A stretch of DNA of 64,000 nucleotides from Micromonospora matsumotoense (GTDB taxonomy: Bacteria; Actinomycetota; Actinomycetes; Mycobacteriales; Micromonosporaceae), in assembly GCF_900091525.1 (NCBI RefSeq), contig NZ_FMCU01000001.1, forward strand, positions 310,001-374,000, written 5' to 3'. The notes under the pieces were generated by a model, which was not told where the DNA came from, did no database searches, and saw nothing but the letters and a program-made list of their open reading frames with translations. Below are positions 54,046 to 61,116 of the stretch, in pieces (position 1 is the stretch's first letter; every line of letters begins with the position of its first letter). The translations under genes were made by a program, and so were the position numbers.

Positions 54046-54090
54046 CCCTTAGGAATTGGCTCTTCTCTGGGCAGTATTGGACCCTAGGGT
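54011..54090. promoter_or_regulatory. direct ATTGG repeats at the mocR/yczE divergent promoter
   Basis: AATTGGACC (54011), AATTGGCTC (54054) and TATTGGACC (54075) lie in the same orientation across the mocR start and the 52-base gap; the last two are 21 bases apart, two helix turns. TAGGGT (54085-54090) could be the -10 for the yczE-type gene whose ATG is at 54098, giving a leaderless message. MocR proteins usually bind direct repeats, so these are good operator candidates. Confidence 0.5.
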
Positions 54091-54097
54091 GGCATGC

Positions 54098-54946
54098 ATG
54101 GCTCCGATTGGCAATCTCCGGCACCGCCCCGTCCGGCGGCTCACCCAGCTCTATGCCGGGCTGGTCCTCTACGGGGTCAGCATGGCCATGATGATCCGCT
54201 CCGGGCTCGGGCTGGACCCGTGGGACGTCTTCCACCAGGGGCTGGCCCGGCAGACCGGTCTGTCGTTCGGCACCGTGACCATCGCGGTCGGCGCGGCGGT
54301 GCTGCTGCTCTGGATCCCCCTGCGGCAACGCCCGGGGCTCGGCACGGTGAGCAACGTGGTGGTGATCGGGCTGGTGGTGGACGCCGCGGTGGCCCTGCTG
54401 CCGGCCGGGCTGCCGCTGGCCGCCCGGATCGGCCTGCTGCTCGGCGGGATCGTCGCCAACGGCGCCGCCACCGGCCTCTACCTCGGCGCGCGGCTCGGCC
54501 CCGGCCCCCGTGACGGCCTGATGACCGGGTACGTCGCCCGCCGACCGGGCCGCTCGGTCCGGCTGGTCCGCACCGTCATCGAGATCACCGTGCTGGCCCT
54601 GGGCTGGCTGCTCGGCGGCACGGTCGGCATCGGCACCGTCGCGTACGCGCTGGGCATCGGCCCGCTGGCCCAGTTCTTCATCCCCCGCTTCGCCGTCCCC
54701 GCCGAACCGGTCCAGTCGAACCGGGCCCGCCCGGCACCGGTCGGCACGGCATCGGGTGGCAGGGCATTGGATGGCACGGCGTTGGGCGGCACGGCATTGG
54801 ATGGCACGGCATTGGGCGGCACGGCACCGGTGTCCGTGCCGCCGGTGTCCGCCGACCCGCCGGCCCCGGAATCCGGCCGCGGGAAACCGGTTTCCGGCGG
54901 AATCGCTCCCCGAGGGTCCGGAGGTGACCACGCTGAGCTGCGCTGA
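54098..54946 (+). CDS. YczE/YyaS/YitT-family membrane protein
   Basis: A 282-residue protein with about five membrane segments in the first 210 residues: LTQLYAGLVLYGVSMAMMIR, VTIAVGAAVLLLWIPL, VVVIGLVVDAAVALLPAG, RIGLLLGGIVANGAATGLYL, IEITVLALGWLLGG. The motif SGLGLDPWDVFHQGLA is typical of YczE. The remaining tail is disordered and carries a pentapeptide repeat (GTALD/GTALG). The longer frame to 54056 is rejected in favour of ATG 54098. Transport substrate is unknown; regulation by the divergent MocR protein is expected. Confidence 0.88.
   Translation: MAPIGNLRHRPVRRLTQLYAGLVLYGVSMAMMIRSGLGLDPWDVFHQGLARQTGLSFGTVTIAVGAAVLLLWIPLRQRPGLGTVSNVVVIGLVVDAAVALLPAGLPLAARIGLLLGGIVANGAATGLYLGARLGPGPRDGLMTGYVARRPGRSVRLVRTVIEITVLALGWLLGGTVGIGTVAYALGIGPLAQFFIPRFAVPAEPVQSNRARPAPVGTASGGRALDGTALGGTALDGTALGGTAPVSVPPVSADPPAPESGRGKPVSGGIAPRGSGGDHAELR
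54749..54823 (+). repeat. 15-bp tandem repeat (5 copies) in the tail of the yczE-type gene
   Basis: Five 15-base units at 54749, 54764, 54779, 54794 and 54809, alternating GCATTGGATGGCACG and GCRTTGGGCGGCACG, encode GTALD/GTALG. The reading frame is preserved. Confidence 0.8.
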
Positions 54947-54961
54947 CACGACAGGGGGAAA

Positions 54962-54988
54962 GTAGGTGTTTCCTCAACGGACACCTAC
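54962..54988 (+). promoter_or_regulatory. inverted repeat GTAGGTGT-N11-ACACCTAC
   Basis: Perfect 8-base arms with an 11-base spacer, 16 bases before the start of the winged-helix gene at 55004. It may be the operator of that protein or a weak terminator for the yczE-type gene that ends at 54946. Confidence 0.4.
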
Positions 54989-55003
54989 GGGCATCATTCG
55001 TGC

Positions 55004-55462
55004 ATGGGGGAGAACGCGTGGCGCTGGACGGACGCCTGGATCTTCGTGTCACTGGTGATCGCCAGCGGTGCCGGACGGCACCGCCGCGCGGCGGATTCCC
55101 GCCGCCCGGAGGGGGTCCGGCTCACTGACGTGTTGTCCACCGCCGACCACCTCAACCAGGCGATACCCGAACGGCACGACGTGGAGACAGCGGTCCAGCG
55201 GCTGGTCGGCGCGGGGTTGGTCACCGTCTCCGACGGCTGGTTCCGGATCACCCCGGACGGCGAGCAGCTCTGGCGTACCCGGCCCCGGGCCGGCGTGGGC
55301 GGCACGGTCGACAGCGTGCAGGGGGTGCTGGTCCGGCGGCACGCCCCCGGCAGCGCGCAGTGGCACCTGCCCGAGGAGGACCACGCCGCCGCCGTGCAGG
55401 AGTACGTGGTCCGGTCGATTCCGGCCCCGCGCCGCTCCCCGGAGGGGCAGACCGGCCGCTGA
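55004..55462 (+). CDS. small winged-helix protein
   Basis: A 152-residue protein beginning MGENAWRWTDAWIFVSLVIA. The middle part is a winged helix: GVRLTDVLSTADHLNQAIP, ERHDVETAVQRLVGAGLVTV, SDGWFRITPDGEQLWRTR, as in MarR- or PadR-like DNA-binding domains. The first 25 residues resemble the helical lead-in of such proteins. No effector domain is evident. CATCATTC shortly before ATG 55004 may be a -10 element with a very short leader. No family name can be given with confidence. Confidence 0.6.
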   Translation: MGENAWRWTDAWIFVSLVIASGAGRHRRAADSRRPEGVRLTDVLSTADHLNQAIPERHDVETAVQRLVGAGLVTVSDGWFRITPDGEQLWRTRPRAGVGGTVDSVQGVLVRRHAPGSAQWHLPEEDHAAAVQEYVVRSIPAPRRSPEGQTGR

Positions 55463-55600
55463 GCCACCCGCCCGCGCGCAGAGCAGGGGTGACCGGCGGC
55501 GCCTTGTCCAGGCTCCGCCAGGAGCCACCCGCCCCGCGCGCGGGGCAGTGTCCCTTGCCCAGCCAGCTGGGTGAGGGAGCCACCCGCCCGTGCGCGGAGC
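55461..55600. repeat. three spaced copies of GAGCCACCCGCCC
   Basis: Copies at 55461, 55522 and 55577, each followed by a GCGCGC-rich tract, fill the gap between the convergent winged-helix gene and hisF. The gap contains no gene. Confidence 0.6.
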
Positions 55601-55663
55601 ACCCGCCGTGTGTAGAGCGCGGGCGGAGCGGCGGGGATCAGGGTGTCCCGGTGGCGTGGATCG

Positions 55664-56431
55664 TCAGCGGACGGGGTGGCCGGCGTCGCGCAGGGCGTCC
55701 TTGACCTCGCCCACGGTCAGCTCGCCGAAGTGGAAGACGCTGGCGGCGAGCACCGCGTCGGCGCCCGCGCCGATCGCGGGCGGGAAGTGCGCCACCCGGC
55801 CGGCGCCGCCGCTGGCGATCACCGGCACGTCGACGACCGCGCGGACCGCCTCGATCAGGGTGAGGTCGAAGCCGGCCTTGGTGCCGTCGGCGTCCATCGA
55901 GTTGAGCAGGATCTCCCCCGCGCCCAGCTCGGCACCGCGCGCCGCCCACTCGACCGCGTCGAGCCCGGTGCCCCGGCGGCCACCGTGGGTGGTCACCTCG
56001 AAACCGCTGGGGGTGGTGCCGGTGGGCGCCCGCCGGACGTCCAGCGAGAGCACCAGGACCTGCCGGCCGAACCGGTCGGCGATCTCGGCGATCAGTTCGG
56101 GGCGGGCGATGGCGGCGGTGTTCACCCCGACCTTGTCCGCCCCGGCGCGCAGCAGGGTGTCCACGTCGGCGACCTGCCGGACGCCGCCGCCGACGGTGAG
56201 CGGGATGAAGACCGACTCGGCGGTACGGCGTACCACGTCGAGCATGGTGCCCCGGTCACTGGAGGACGCGGTGACGTCCAGGAAGGTCAACTCGTCCGCG
56301 CCGGCCCGGTCGTACGCCGCCGCCAGCTCCACCGGGTCACCGGCGTCGCGCAGGTCGAGGAAGTTGACCCCCTTGACCACCCGACCGGCGTCCACGTCCA
56401 GACATGGGATCACCCGTACCGCCACCGTCAT
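55664..56431 (-). CDS. hisF: imidazole glycerol phosphate synthase cyclase subunit
   Basis: A 255-residue TIM barrel that joins PRFAR with ammonia from HisH to give imidazole glycerol phosphate and AICAR. The catalytic Asp is in [18 protein letters not shown], and the phosphate sites are [10 protein letters not shown] and [25 protein letters not shown] carries the second catalytic Asp. Length is normal. It is separated from the main his operon by four unrelated genes, while hisH, its partner, lies at 60186-60848. Confidence 0.97.
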   Translation of the reverse strand: MTVAVRVIPCLDVDAGRVVKGVNFLDLRDAGDPVELAAAYDRAGADELTFLDVTASSSDRGTMLDVVRRTAESVFIPLTVGGGVRQVADVDTLLRAGADKVGVNTAAIARPELIAEIADRFGRQVLVLSLDVRRAPTGTTPSGFEVTTHGGRRGTGLDAVEWAARGAELGAGEILLNSMDADGTKAGFDLTLIEAVRAVVDVPVIASGGAGRVAHFPPAIGAGADAVLAASVFHFGELTVGEVKDALRDAGHPVR

Positions 56432-56509
56432 GCGATGAGCCTATCCAACACCCCCGCCCCGGCGACCGCCCTGTGCGACCGACCTGTGCGACCGACCCGG
56501 GGCTCCCGA

Positions 56510-56571
56510 CGGTGATCAAGAGGCTTACGTCAGTTCGATCTCCAAGAATGACGTAAACCTCTTGATCACCG
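56510..56571. repeat. 62-bp inverted-repeat element, copy 3
   Basis: Arms 56510-56532 and 56549-56571 are 23-base inverted copies with one mismatch around a 16-base loop; the right arm contains TGACGTAAACCTCTTGATCA. This copy lies between two minus-strand genes, 71 bases after the oxidoreductase stop and 79 bases upstream of the hisF start. Confidence 0.75.
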
Positions 56572-56641
56572 CTGCGGCGCCGGGGCGGCGGGGCGCCCGG
56601 GGGGCCCGGGGGCCGGGGGCGGACTGCGGGGTGGGTGGGGG

Positions 56642-57640
56642 CTAGAGGCGGACTAGCATCTTGCCGAGGTTCTCGCCGCGTAGCAGGCCGAGGAACGCGT
56701 CGGGGGCGTTGCCGATGCCGTCGACGATCGTCTCGTCGTAGGAGAGCCGGCCCTCGCGCAGCCAGCCGCCGACCTCGGCGACGAACTGCTCGCGCAGGCC
56801 GCCGTGGTCGCCGACCAGGAAGCCGCGCAGGGTGAGCCGCTTGCCGATGACCAGCGCCAGGTTGCGCGGCGCGGCCGGCGGCTCGGCCGAGTTGTACTGC
56901 GCGATCATGCCGCAGATCGCGGCCCGGCCGTGCAGCTTCAGCGCACCGATGGCGGCCTCCAGGTGCTCGCCGCCGACGTTGTCGAAGTAGACGTCGATCC
57001 CGTCCGGGGCGGCGGCCTTCAGCGCGTCCCGCACCGGCCCGTCGTGGTAGTCGAAGGCGGCGTCGAAGCCGAGCGCCGTCAACCGCTGCACCTTGGCCGG
57101 CGAGCCGGCGCTGCCGACCACCCGGCCGGCGCCCCGCAGCTTGGCGATCTGACCGACCATGCTGCCCACCGCGCCGGCCGCGCCGGAGACGAACACCGTC
57201 TCCCCCGGCTGCATCGCCGCCACGTCGAGCAGCCCGGCGTACGCGGTCAGCCCGGTCATCCCGAGCACGCCCAGATAGGCGCTGACCGGGGCGACGTCCG
57301 GGTCGACCCGGCGGGCCGACGCGCCGTCGAGCAGCGCGTACTCCCGCCAGCCGAGCCCGTGCAGCACGGTGTCGCCGACGTTGATCCCGTCGGCCCCACC
57401 GGCCACCACCTCGCCGATCGCCCCGCCGTCGAGCGGCGCGTCCAGGGCGAACGGTGGCACGTAGGACTTGGCGTCGTTCATCCGGCCGCGCATGTACGGG
57501 TCGACCGACATGAACTGGTTGCGGACCACGATCTGCCCCGGACCCGGGGTGGGCACCTCGGTCTCGACGAGGCGGAAGTTGTCTGCGGTCGGCCAACCCT
57601 GTGGGCGGGAGGCCAGGTGGATCTCACGGTTGCTGGTCAT
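56642..57640 (-). CDS. NADP-dependent oxidoreductase (leukotriene B4 12-hydroxydehydrogenase type)
   Basis: A 332-residue zinc-independent medium-chain dehydrogenase. ATG 57640 begins MTSNREIHLASRPQG; a longer frame to 57850 runs through an adjoining gene. Typical features are MSVDPYMRGRM, VFVSGAAGAVGSMVGQIAKL (NADP fold) and VDVYFDNVGGEHLE-like IDVYFDNVGG. It belongs to the alkenal/one reductase group that saturates alpha,beta-unsaturated carbonyls using NADPH. It lies 46 bases beyond the ohr stop in the same direction, so a stress-linked unit ohrR-ohr-oxidoreductase is plausible. Confidence 0.92.
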   Translation of the reverse strand: MTSNREIHLASRPQGWPTADNFRLVETEVPTPGPGQIVVRNQFMSVDPYMRGRMNDAKSYVPPFALDAPLDGGAIGEVVAGGADGINVGDTVLHGLGWREYALLDGASARRVDPDVAPVSAYLGVLGMTGLTAYAGLLDVAAMQPGETVFVSGAAGAVGSMVGQIAKLRGAGRVVGSAGSPAKVQRLTALGFDAAFDYHDGPVRDALKAAAPDGIDVYFDNVGGEHLEAAIGALKLHGRAAICGMIAQYNSAEPPAAPRNLALVIGKRLTLRGFLVGDHGGLREQFVAEVGGWLREGRLSYDETIVDGIGNAPDAFLGLLRGENLGKMLVRL

Positions 57641-57686
57641 CGGCTGTCGTCCTCTCGTACGCGATGGTGGTGGCCCGGTGCGGCGC

Positions 57687-58118
57687 TCAGGCCGCGGCGG
57701 CCTCGCGCACGGTGAGCGCCACGTCGATGTTGCCCCGGGTGGCGTTGGAGTAGGGGCAGACCTGGTGGGCGGCCTCGACCAACTGCTGGGCGGCGGAGCG
57801 CTCGACGGCCGGCAGGTCCACCACCAGGGTGACGGCCAGTCCGAAGCCACCGCTGCCGTTCGGGCCGATGCCGACCTCGGCCTCGACGACCGAACCGGTC
57901 ACGTCGGCCTTGCTGCGGCGGGCGACCATGCGCAGCGCGGAGTGGAAGCAGGCCGCGTAGCCGGCGGCGAAGAGCTGCTCGGGGTTGGCTGCGCCGCCCG
58001 CGCCGCCCATCTCCTTCGGGATGGCCAGGTCCAGCTCGACGGTGGCGTCGGAGGTGCGGACGTGGCCGTCGCGGCCGTCGCCGGTGGCCGTCGCGGACGC
58101 GGTGTAGAGCACCTGCAT
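57687..58118 (-). CDS. ohr: organic hydroperoxide resistance protein (OsmC/Ohr family)
   Basis: A 143-residue thiol peroxidase. It starts MQVLYTASATATGDGRDG, a textbook Ohr N terminus. The two reactive cysteines are in GYAACFHSAL (peroxidatic) and VCPYSNATRGNI (resolving). It reduces organic hydroperoxides, usually with lipoyl-protein as reductant. AAGGAG lies 11 bases before ATG 58118; a GTG at 58127 overlaps the ohrR stop as GTGA and is an alternative start. Control by the upstream OhrR is expected. Confidence 0.95.
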   Translation of the reverse strand: MQVLYTASATATGDGRDGHVRTSDATVELDLAIPKEMGGAGGAANPEQLFAAGYAACFHSALRMVARRSKADVTGSVVEAEVGIGPNGSGGFGLAVTLVVDLPAVERSAAQQLVEAAHQVCPYSNATRGNIDVALTVREAAAA

Positions 58119-58123
58119 GGGAA

Positions 58124-58570
58124 TCACTGCTCCTTCTGTCGGTGGATCGTCTCGGTGACCCGGGTGAGGGTGTCGCGCAACGCGACCAGCTCGGCCTCGT
58201 CGAGGCCGGTGGAACAGGCCACCCGCAACGGCACGTCGGTCATCCGCTGGCGCAGGGCCGCGCCGTCGGCGGTCAGCCCCACCTCCACCCGCCGCTCGTC
58301 GAGCACGGAGCGGGTGCGGACCACCAGGCCCGCCGCCGCCAACCGCTTGAGCAGCGGGGAGAGCGTGCCGGAGTCGAGCCGCAGCGCGGCACCCAACTCG
58401 GAGACCGTGGGTGGGTCGTCGCCGCGCTCCCAGAGCACCAGCAGCACCAGGTACTGCGGGTAGGTGAGTCCGAACTCGTCGAGGATGGGCCGGTAGACGT
58501 CGGTGAGCGCGCGGGACGCCGCATAGAGGGCGAAGCACACCTGCCCCCGCAACACCAGATGGTCACTCAC
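58124..58570 (-). CDS. ohrR: OhrR-type MarR-family regulator
   Basis: A 148-residue winged-helix repressor starting at GTG 58570 (MSDHLVLRGQVCFALYAASR). The conserved sensing cysteine is in GQVCFALY at about residue 12, as in OhrR, where oxidation by organic peroxides releases DNA. The DNA-binding part is LTYPQYLVLLVLWE, LGAALRLDSGTLSPLLKRL and RTRSVLDERRVEVGLT. The longer frame to 58603 overlaps the promoter. It precedes ohr and appears to be coupled to it. Confidence 0.94.
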   Translation of the reverse strand: MSDHLVLRGQVCFALYAASRALTDVYRPILDEFGLTYPQYLVLLVLWERGDDPPTVSELGAALRLDSGTLSPLLKRLAAAGLVVRTRSVLDERRVEVGLTADGAALRQRMTDVPLRVACSTGLDEAELVALRDTLTRVTETIHRQKEQ

Positions 58571-58576
58571 CCGGAA

Positions 58577-58605
58577 AACGTAGCTCGCAATCCAATTGCG
58601 CACAA
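58577..58605 (-). promoter_or_regulatory. ohrR promoter, probably leaderless
   Basis: On the minus strand TTGTGC (58605-58600) and TACGTT (58582-58577) are 17 bases apart, the ideal sigma-A spacing. The GTG start begins 6 bases after the -10, so transcription would start at or next to the start codon. The spacer contains CAATTGGATTGCG, an AATTG-rich sequence as in known OhrR operators. Confidence 0.55.
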
Positions 58606-58656
58606 CTTATCTGGCCCGAAGTGACCCACGTCTCGCACCGGGGAGACCGGGACGGA

Positions 58657-59076
58657 TCAGGACGGCGGGAGGTACGCCTCCAGCTCGATCTCCACCAGGT
58701 GGTCCGGATCGACCAGGCCGGCGACCACGACCATCGTCGCGACCGGCCGGATCGCGCCGAAGACGGCGTTGTGGGCCCGGCCCACCTCGTCGACGACGAG
58801 CCGATCGGTCACGTACATCCGGGTCCGCACCACGTCGGCGGCGCTCGCACCCACCTCGGCCAGGGCGGCCAGGCCGATCCGCAACGCCTGGGCGGTCTGC
58901 GCGGCGGCGTCCCCGACGTGCGTCACCACCCCGTCGACGGTCGACGTGCAGCCGGCCGTCCAGGCCGACCGACCGGCCCGCACCACCCGCGAGTAGCCGT
59001 ACACCGCCTCCCACGGGCCGCCCGAGCCGAGCCGGGTGACGGTCGCGTCACCCGGCTCCCGGCCGGCGTCGGTCAC
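58657..59076 (-). CDS. RidA-family protein
   Basis: A 139-residue protein of the YjgF/YER057c/UK114 (RidA) family, whose best-studied members hydrolyse reactive enamine/imine intermediates. GTG 59076 overlaps the priA stop as GTGA. Key sequences are [38 protein letters not shown] and [11 protein letters not shown] (with the catalytic Arg of RidA) and [13 protein letters not shown] later GTG (VTRLGSGG) could be the true start. It is the last gene of the his operon. Confidence 0.88.
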   Translation of the reverse strand: MTDAGREPGDATVTRLGSGGPWEAVYGYSRVVRAGRSAWTAGCTSTVDGVVTHVGDAAAQTAQALRIGLAALAEVGASAADVVRTRMYVTDRLVVDEVGRAHNAVFGAIRPVATMVVVAGLVDPDHLVEIELEAYLPPS

Positions 59077-59801
59077 CCGGCGGCGCGCAACGTGGCCAGC
59101 GCCTCGGCCACCGTGAACGCGCCCGCGTAGAGCGCCTTGCCGGCGATCACGCCCTCCACGCCCGCCGGCTCCAGGGTCGCCAGGGCGCGCAGGTCGTCCA
59201 GGGTCGAGACGCCACCGGAGGCGATCACCGGGGCATCGGTGCGGGCGCAGACCTCGGCCAGCAGCTCCAGGTTCGGCCCGCGCATCGTGCCGTCCTTGGT
59301 GATGTCGGTCACCACGTACCGGGACGCGCCGGCCGCGTCCAGCCGGGCCAGCACCTCCCACAGGTCACCGCCGTCGCGGGTCCAGCCCCGCGCCGAGAGG
59401 GTACGACCCCGCACGTCCAGGCCGATCGCCACCCGGTCGCCGTACTCGCCGCAGATCCGGTCACACCACTGCGGGTCCTCCAGCGCGGCGGTGCCGATGT
59501 TCACCCGGGCCGCGCCGGTGCCGAGTGCGGCCCGCAGCGACGCGTCGTCCCGGATGCCCCCGGAGAGTTCCACCCGCACGTCCAGCTTCCCGACCAGCTC
59601 GGCGAGAAGCGCGGCGTTGGAGCCCCGACCGAAGGCCGCGTCCAGATCGACCAGGTGGATCCACTCCGCCCCATCGCTCTGCCAGGCCAACGCCGCGTCG
59701 AGCGGGTCGCCGTAGGCGGTCTCGCTGCCGGCGGCGCCCTGCACGAGCCGGACGGCCTGGCCGTCGGCGACGTCCACAGCGGGCAACAGGGTCAGGCTCA
59801 C
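59073..59801 (-). CDS. priA: phosphoribosyl isomerase A (HisA/TrpF bifunctional)
   Basis: A 242-residue TIM barrel. It carries the two catalytic aspartates ([15 protein letters not shown] and [14 protein letters not shown]), the phosphate sites ELSGGIRDD and [12 protein letters not shown], and the loop [10 protein letters not shown], whose Arg-Trp pair is characteristic of PriA from Mycobacterium and Streptomyces. PriA isomerises both ProFAR (histidine) and phosphoribosyl anthranilate (tryptophan). No trpF is found among the trp genes in this window, which agrees with dual function. It is coupled to ridA. Confidence 0.94.
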   Translation of the reverse strand: MSLTLLPAVDVADGQAVRLVQGAAGSETAYGDPLDAALAWQSDGAEWIHLVDLDAAFGRGSNAALLAELVGKLDVRVELSGGIRDDASLRAALGTGAARVNIGTAALEDPQWCDRICGEYGDRVAIGLDVRGRTLSARGWTRDGGDLWEVLARLDAAGASRYVVTDITKDGTMRGPNLELLAEVCARTDAPVIASGGVSTLDDLRALATLEPAGVEGVIAGKALYAGAFTVAEALATLRAAG

Positions 59802-59819
59802 GTTCTCAGACTCCTCGTA

Positions 59820-60143
59820 TCAGATCCGACGGTCCAGGGCGATCACCACGATCGCCGGCAGGACCAGCAGCAACAGCACGACCAGCGCCACCCGCAGCGC
59901 AAGATCGTCGACGAACACCCAGATCAGCACCAGCGCCGCCCCGGTCAACCCGACGATGGCGGCCCGCTCCCCCCGGCTGCGCCGGGCCAACCGGCCGGTC
60001 CGGCCCCGCCGCCACTGCGGGGTGACCCGGCGGACCAGGGCGCGGCGACGCTGCCGACGCGCCAACTTGCGCTGCCGTACGACGCGGTCGCGGGCGGCCT
60101 CCGCCTCCCGGACGGCCCGCCGACGGGCCCGCTCCTTACTCAC
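59820..60143 (-). CDS. small basic membrane protein in the his operon
   Basis: A 107-residue protein. The first 60 residues are extremely basic and helical (MSKERARRRAVREAEAARDR, RRQRRRALVRRVTPQWRRG), then two adjacent membrane helices (AAIVGLTGAALVLIWVFV, LALRVALVVLLLLVLPAIVV) and a short LDRRI end. It lies 42 bases downstream of hisH and 18 bases upstream of priA, so it is in the operon. No family function is known to me; the basic arm could lie on membrane phospholipid or RNA. Confidence 0.75.
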   Translation of the reverse strand: MSKERARRRAVREAEAARDRVVRQRKLARRQRRRALVRRVTPQWRRGRTGRLARRSRGERAAIVGLTGAALVLIWVFVDDLALRVALVVLLLLVLPAIVVIALDRRI

Positions 60144-60185
60144 CGCGCACCCGACCCGGTCCGGCCGGATGCGCCGCCCCGGGTC

Positions 60186-60848
60186 TCAGTCAACCGTGGC
60201 CAGCCAGTTGCGCAGCAGCAGGGCACCGGTCTCGGCCGACTTCTCCGGATGGAACTGGGCGGCCGACAGCGGACCCCGCTCCACCGCGGCGACGAAGTCC
60301 GTGCCGTGGTGGGCGGTGGTGACCCGGACGCCCGCCTCGGCCAGCGCCGCCCGGTCGAGCACCCCGTAGGAGTGCACGAAATAGAACCGGCTGTCGGCGG
60401 GCAGCCCCGCGAAGAGCACCGAACCGGCCGGCGGCGTCACCGTGTTCCAACCCATGTGTGGCAGCCGCTCGGCGGGCAGCCGGGTCACCCCGCCCGGCAA
60501 CAGTCCCAGCCCCTTGGTCACCACACCGTGCTCGTCGCCGTGCGCGAAGAGCACCTGCATGCCCACGCAGATGCCGAGCACCGGGCGGCCGGTGGCGACC
60601 CGCTCCGCGATCACCGGGCCGGCGCCCGACGCCTCGATCCCGGCCATGCAGGCCGCGTACGCCCCGACGCCGGGCACCACCAGCCCGTCGGCCCCGGCGG
60701 CGGCGGTCAGGTCGGCGGTGACCGTCACGTCCGCCCCGGCGTGGGCCAGGGCCCGCTCGGCCGAACGCAGGTTGCCCGAGCCGTAGTCGAGCACCACGAT
60801 CCGCTTGCCGCGCCCCCGCCCGGCCGTGCCGGCGTCGTGCGCGCCCAT
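60186..60848 (-). CDS. hisH: imidazole glycerol phosphate synthase glutaminase subunit
   Basis: A 220-residue class I glutamine amidotransferase that passes ammonia to HisF. The catalytic Cys is in GICVGMQVLF, the His-Glu pair in QFHPEKS, and the N-terminal motif VVLDYGSGNLRSAERAL is diagnostic of HisH. PHMGWN carries the interface with HisF. ATG 60848 shares one base with the stop of the small upstream gene (TGATG). The first 15 residues (MGAHDAGTAGRGRGK) are an extra charged segment and the start could lie further in. Confidence 0.95.
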   Translation of the reverse strand: MGAHDAGTAGRGRGKRIVVLDYGSGNLRSAERALAHAGADVTVTADLTAAAGADGLVVPGVGAYAACMAGIEASGAGPVIAERVATGRPVLGICVGMQVLFAHGDEHGVVTKGLGLLPGGVTRLPAERLPHMGWNTVTPPAGSVLFAGLPADSRFYFVHSYGVLDRAALAEAGVRVTTAHHGTDFVAAVERGPLSAAQFHPEKSAETGALLLRNWLATVD

Positions 60849-61018
60849 CAGCCCTCCCCGGGTAGCAGCCAGAGCACCCCGCCGACGGTGGCCAGCACGG
60901 CGAGCAGCCCGGTGACCACGATCGCACCGCGCGGCGCGTCCTGCCGGTACAACGACCAGGCCCCGCCGACGAGGATGCCGGCGAGGATCAGCAGCAGGGT
61001 CGGCAGCACCGGGCCCAT
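60848..61018 (-). CDS. 56-residue membrane protein in the his operon
   Basis: ATG 61018 opens a 56-codon frame, MGPVLPTLLLILAGILVGG then WSLYRQDAPRGAIVV and GLLAVLATVGGVLWLLPGEG. It contains two hydrophobic helices joined by a short polar loop. GGGGGTCGCGCTG precedes the start, and its TGA overlaps the hisH ATG (TGATG). The compact coupling and clean helix pattern make it a probable real gene. Function is unknown. Confidence 0.65.
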   Translation of the reverse strand: MGPVLPTLLLILAGILVGGAWSLYRQDAPRGAIVVTGLLAVLATVGGVLWLLPGEG

Positions 61019-61112
61019 CAGCGCGACCCCCCGGCCCGGTCCGCCCCGACCGGGAAGCGCCGGTCCGGGCCGGGCCCGGTCGCGACGGCGCGGTCGGGTC
61101 GGGGCAGGCCGG

Positions 61113-61116
<4 letters not shown>
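61018..61116 (-). CDS. 32-codon mini-ORF linking hisB to the small membrane gene
   Basis: GTG 61116 overlaps the hisB stop as GTGA; the frame reads MTGLPRPDRAVATGPGPD and ends with TGA 61020-61018, which overlaps the next ATG. The peptide is Pro/Arg/Gly-rich without hydrophobic core. It may serve only to carry ribosomes across the gap. Confidence 0.3.

Noticed and set aside
28084..56571. CRISPR array from the recurring TGATCAAGAGGTTTACGTCA sequence
   Set aside because: Copies are 14 kb apart, inverted in pairs and have no spacers or cas genes.
56337..57596. Long minus-strand frame overlapping hisF and the oxidoreductase
   Set aside because: Alternate frame of two well-supported genes; Arg/Gly-rich translation.
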